NCBI GenBank assembly: GCA_023388205.1
Contig: JAEWGS010000101.1
Span: 1-7,482 of the forward strand
From: Bacillota bacterium
GTDB lineage: Bacteria; Bacillota; Clostridia; Saccharofermentanales; Fastidiosipilaceae
DNA: 7,482 nucleotides
Reading direction: 5' to 3'
The notes under the pieces were generated by a model. It saw only the letters and a list, made by a program, of their open reading frames with translations, did no database searches and was not told where the DNA came from. Position numbers and translations under genes: made by a program. This document shows, piece by piece, positions 5,734 through 7,482 of this stretch. The number at the start of each line of letters is the position of its first letter. The stretch's first letter is position 1.

Positions 5734-5954
5734 TTGCTGCTTTGGGCCTTTGCTGCGCCAGCTTGTTTGCTTTCACGGCTTGCAACAAGGATACCAGCAC
5801 GAAGGTGAGCGAAGCGAAGGCTGAGGCCAGCGCTTTGGCGAGCGAAGCTTCTCAGAAGGCTTCTGAAGTTCAGTCCCTCGTCGAGAGCAAGGTTTCCGAG
5901 CTCGAGAGCGTTGCGGAGTCTGTCAGCGAAGCTGCGACCAGCGCGAACAACTAA
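5712..5954 (+). CDS. Small alanine-rich coiled-coil lipoprotein, 80 aa
   Basis: This is a predicted lipid-anchored envelope protein. ATG 5712 follows AGGAG (5701-5705) at a good distance. Residues 1-23 are a lipoprotein signal ending AFTA, and Cys24 is the lipid-bearing residue. The mature chain of about 57 residues contains almost only Ala, Ser, Glu, Val and Lys. Small or aliphatic residues recur in a heptad register: Ala39, Ala43, Ala46, Ala50, Val53, Val57, Leu64, Val67, Val71, Ala74, with a polar break at Lys60. This suggests a continuous helix forming an alanine-zipper-like coiled coil. The design recalls Braun lipoprotein (Lpp), but the C-terminus is Ser-Ala-Asn-Asn without the Lys used for wall linkage, so resemblance does not imply homology. 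The gene stands alone, with two consecutive terminators after it, which fits strong, self-contained expression. No enzymatic function is expected. The role (spacer, envelope stabiliser, partner-binding) is unknown. Confidence 0.87.
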   Translation: MKNKVMSIAALGLCCASLFAFTACNKDTSTKVSEAKAEASALASEASQKASEVQSLVESKVSELESVAESVSEAATSANN

Positions 5955-5976
5955 TCTTTTCTTTTGAAATGATTAC

Positions 5977-6004
5977 AGAACCCCTTCGGGGGTTCTTTTT
6001 TTTT
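5977..6004 (+). terminator. Intrinsic terminator after the small lipoprotein
   Basis: AGAACCCC (5977-5984) pairs perfectly with GGGGTTCT (5989-5996) across a TTCG tetraloop, followed by an uninterrupted T-run to 6004. This is a textbook strong terminator. Confidence 0.96.
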
Positions 6005-6005
6005 G

Positions 6006-6044
6006 AAAAGCGTGGGCTTAGGCTGACGCTTTTTGTTTTTTTTT
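6006..6044 (+). terminator. Second tandem terminator
   Basis: AAAAGCGT (6006-6013) pairs with ACGCTTTT (6026-6033) around a 12-nt loop. It is followed by a T-rich run through 6044 broken by a single G. It begins two bases after the first terminator's T-run, so it is a backup that isolates the HAD gene from upstream transcription. Confidence 0.8.
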
Positions 6045-6084
6045 GAGTCACCTGCGATGTCGCGTCGCTGTAACGCTGTGTCGG

Positions 6085-6111
6085 TTGGACGAGGGTCGGA
6101 TTTGCTAGACT
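6085..6111 (+). promoter_or_regulatory. Weak candidate promoter for the HAD gene
   Basis: TTGGAC (6085-6090) lies 15 bp before TAGACT (6106-6111). The latter is preceded by TG (6103-6104) as in an extended -10. Both boxes are imperfect. The predicted start near 6118 falls within the dyad at 6114-6137. Confidence 0.25.
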
Positions 6112-6113
6112 GT

Positions 6114-6137
6114 TTTTAGTTAAACGTTTACTTAAAA
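6114..6137. promoter_or_regulatory. Operator-like dyad upstream of the HAD gene
   Basis: The perfect palindrome TAAACGTTTA (6121-6130) is flanked, after a 2-bp mismatch on each side, by TTTTA (6114-6118) and TAAAA (6133-6137). The overall 24-bp dyad has 20 matching positions. A central CG flanked by AAA/TTT is typical of LacI-family operators and CcpA cre sites, but the conserved outer TG/CA of cre is only partly kept. It lies about 30 bp before the gene start. Confidence 0.45.
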
Positions 6138-6168
6138 CGAGAAAATAACGAAGGGTTGATTGTCTTTT

Positions 6169-6846
6169 ATGAAGCCGCTTCGCGCGATTCTTTTTGATTT
6201 TGATGGGACGCTACTCAATACGATCGATATGATTTTGCAAAGTTTTCATCAGGTTTTAAGCGAGTATGATTTGACGGCGACCGATGAAGCAATCAAAGCG
6301 ACGATTGGTTTAACGATGAAAGATGCGTTGAAGCGTTTATTGGGTGAGCGATACGATCTTTGCGATGCCTTTATTGAACGTTATCGTGCGTTTCAAAAGA
6401 CGATCGCGCTTGAGACCTGTGCGCTTTATCCGCCTGTCGAAGCGATGTTGCAAAGCTTGTCCGAAAAAGAAGATCTCCCTCTGGCTTTGGTGACGAGTCG
6501 CGCGCGAGAGTCTTATGAAGAATTGGCCAGACATTTTGGCTTGGCTGATTTTTTTGATGTGAGCGTCTGTGGCGGTGAAGCTAAAGCAGATAAACCTTCG
6601 GGTGCGCCGCTCCTCTTGGCTTTGGCAAAGATCAATGCTTTGAGGCAAGCCAAAGGACAAGATCAAGTCGACGCGAAAGACTGCCTATACGTAGGTGACA
6701 CGGAGCACGATGTGCTTGCAGCAAAAGATGCGGGCATGCACGCGGCTTTGGTGACGTGGTCGATGTATGCCGATCAAGCGCAACTTTTGGAGAACGTGGA
6801 TCTTCGCCTCTCTAGTGGTCAACAGATTTTGAACTTGTTGGATTAA
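6169..6846 (+). CDS. HAD-superfamily phosphatase (phosphoglycolate phosphatase/PpaX-like)
   Basis: This is a soluble Mg2+-dependent phosphatase of haloacid dehalogenase subfamily I with an alpha-helical cap. Counting from ATG 6169 (225 aa), motif I is Asp10-Phe-Asp12-Gly-Thr, with the nucleophile and acid/base aspartates both present. The cap spans about 16-80. Motif II is the Thr of LVTSR (109), motif III is Lys142 in KADKPSGAPL, and motif IV is Gly-Asp177 with Asp181 (YVGDTEHDVLAAKDAG). All catalytic residues are intact, and the length is that of Gph/PpaX-type enzymes. Substrate (phosphoglycolate, pyrophosphate, sugar phosphate or nucleotide) cannot be assigned. The frame also allows TTG at 6160, adding three residues. 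The weak AAGGG at 6151-6155 is 4 bases from that TTG and 13 from the ATG, so the start is uncertain. The gene is isolated by two upstream terminators and has a dyad in its leader. Confidence 0.92.
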   Translation: MKPLRAILFDFDGTLLNTIDMILQSFHQVLSEYDLTATDEAIKATIGLTMKDALKRLLGERYDLCDAFIERYRAFQKTIALETCALYPPVEAMLQSLSEKEDLPLALVTSRARESYEELARHFGLADFFDVSVCGGEAKADKPSGAPLLLALAKINALRQAKGQDQVDAKDCLYVGDTEHDVLAAKDAGMHAALVTWSMYADQAQLLENVDLRLSSGQQILNLLD

Positions 6847-6958
6847 AAAATTGAGGCGCTGCTTGGCGATCGCGATTCATGAGGGCTTGACGTCGGATGA
6901 TGGGGCTTTTGCGATGTGCCCTACGCCCTATGCCCCACCTTTTGTGATTTGACTAAGC

Positions 6959-6964
6959 TATAAT
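6959..6964 (+). promoter_or_regulatory. Consensus -10 box for the foldase gene
   Basis: TATAAT is exact. A start near 6971 would give a leader of about 46 nt carrying AGAGGG (7005-7010), six bases before the ATG. No clear -35 is seen at 16-18 bp upstream (region CCACCTTT). Confidence 0.5.
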
Positions 6965-7016
6965 TACAAGTTCAGACCCAAAATTGAGGGATAAAACTTC
7001 AGATAGAGGGATTAGC

Positions 7017-7482
7017 ATGTCAAAAACACAACAAGAAGATACGCGTTCAAAAGTGATTCGCGAGCGTGAAGCGCGTCGCGAGCGTCTGAAGCATCAAACT
7101 TTGGCTTCAGGCAAAAAGCGTCCGATTAAGCCGCACAAGAAAAAGGGCTGGATCGGTGGGCTCGTCAGTGTGCTCGTCGTTGTCGCCGTCCTTTTGTGGG
7201 TGGTGATAGGCTACGGTTTGCCCCAGCGCTATTTGACGGCCATGACGGTTCAAGGCGAGCGTGTGAGTGTCGCTGAGTACAACTATTACTACAATCAGTT
7301 GATACAAATTTACAAGAACCAAATGGGTCAAGAGCTCGACCTCAATAGCGAGGCTCCGGCTTATTTGATCCAATCCTTGGCGCCTAAGACCCGTGAAACG
7401 ACGGTCGAAAGCGAAGCGACAGCAGCGCCGACCGAAGCTTCGAACGAAAGCGAAGTGACGGCAGCGTCGACCGAGGAAGCGA
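7017..7482 (+). CDS. Membrane-anchored PrsA/SurA-like foldase, N-terminal part (3' truncated)
   Basis: This is the beginning of a protein that probably helps exported proteins fold outside the membrane. The window ends after 155 codons with the frame still open. The start ATG 7017 has AGAGGG six bases upstream. Residues 1-43 are strongly basic (cytoplasmic), residues 44-66 are one hydrophobic membrane segment, and the rest should be external. Right after the membrane comes MTVQGERVSVAEYNYYYNQL (residues about 76-95), the hallmark opening of the SurA N-terminal domain in clostridial peptidyl-prolyl isomerases. Unlike PrsA it has no lipobox, so it is anchored by the uncleaved helix. Residues 127-155 are a Thr/Glu/Ala/Ser-rich insert. 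The parvulin-type isomerase domain, if present, lies beyond the window, so catalytic activity cannot be judged. Confidence 0.82.
   Translation, partial: MSKTQQEDTRSKVIREREARRERLKHQTLASGKKRPIKPHKKKGWIGGLVSVLVVVAVLLWVVIGYGLPQRYLTAMTVQGERVSVAEYNYYYNQLIQIYKNQMGQELDLNSEAPAYLIQSLAPKTRETTVESEATAAPTEASNESEVTAASTEEA
7406..7482 (+). repeat. 39-bp imperfect direct repeat at the right edge
   Basis: A unit starting at 7406 recurs from 7445 with a 39-bp (13-codon) period and few substitutions. It encodes ESEATAAPTEASN followed by ESEVTAASTEEA. It may continue beyond the window. Confidence 0.75.

Noticed and set aside
6866..6873. GCGATCGC, the cyanobacterial HIP1 octamer
   Set aside because: I noticed only this one copy, and nothing else in the window suggests a cyanobacterium; taken as chance.
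6901..6943. TGGGGC (6901-6906) pairing with GCCCCA (6932-6937) followed by TTTT as a terminator of the HAD gene
   Set aside because: Only six base pairs close a 25-nt loop, and the T-run is short and displaced. Too weak to call.
1..7482. Defence system, CRISPR array, mobile element or integrated phage
   Set aside because: No spaced palindromic repeats, transposase or integrase motifs, terminal inverted repeats or toxin-antitoxin-like pairs were seen. The genes have similar composition and ordinary roles.

Overview
This 7.5-kb stretch looks like chromosome of a low-to-mid GC Gram-positive (Firmicutes/Bacillota, Clostridia-like) anaerobe. The reasons are Shine-Dalgarno sites of the AGGAG type, lipobox-type lipoprotein signals, a class A beta-lactamase-fold lipoprotein, a membrane-anchored PrsA/SurA-type foldase of the clostridial kind, and hairpins with T-tracts as terminators. 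No rRNA, tRNA, CRISPR array, transposase or phage gene is visible. The genus cannot be fixed from the sequence alone.

Layout from left to right. (1) The 3' end of an ABC-transporter ATPase (+) runs off the left edge and converges on the next gene across a bidirectional terminator at about 425-455. (2) Three minus-strand genes are read from right to left: a 163-aa helical protein of unknown function (3727-3236), a Nudix hydrolase with an unusual N-terminal extension (3151-2432), and a large exported two-domain protein (2276-498). The 155-bp gap before the exported protein carries short GC-rich repeats. (3) Diverging from this group on the + strand is a lipoprotein with SxxK, SDN and KTG motifs, a shortened omega-loop region and an acidic repeat-bearing tail. 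(4) A 366-bp gene-free spacer follows. (5) Next is a very small lipoprotein made almost entirely of an alanine-rich coiled coil, closed by two terminators in a row. (6) A HAD-family phosphatase follows, preceded by a dyad that resembles a LacI-family operator. (7) The 5' part of a membrane-anchored foldase/peptidyl-prolyl isomerase has its own TATAAT box and runs off the right edge.

Four of the seven genes encode envelope or exported proteins: the 592-aa exported protein, the SxxK lipoprotein, the coiled-coil lipoprotein and the foldase. The two metabolic enzymes (Nudix, HAD) are typical housekeeping or detoxifying hydrolases. I see no classical defence or mobile system. The points most worth following up are the non-canonical beta-lactamase-like lipoprotein, the Lpp-like mini-lipoprotein, the unexplained exported protein, and several short repeat or dyad elements in the intergenic regions.
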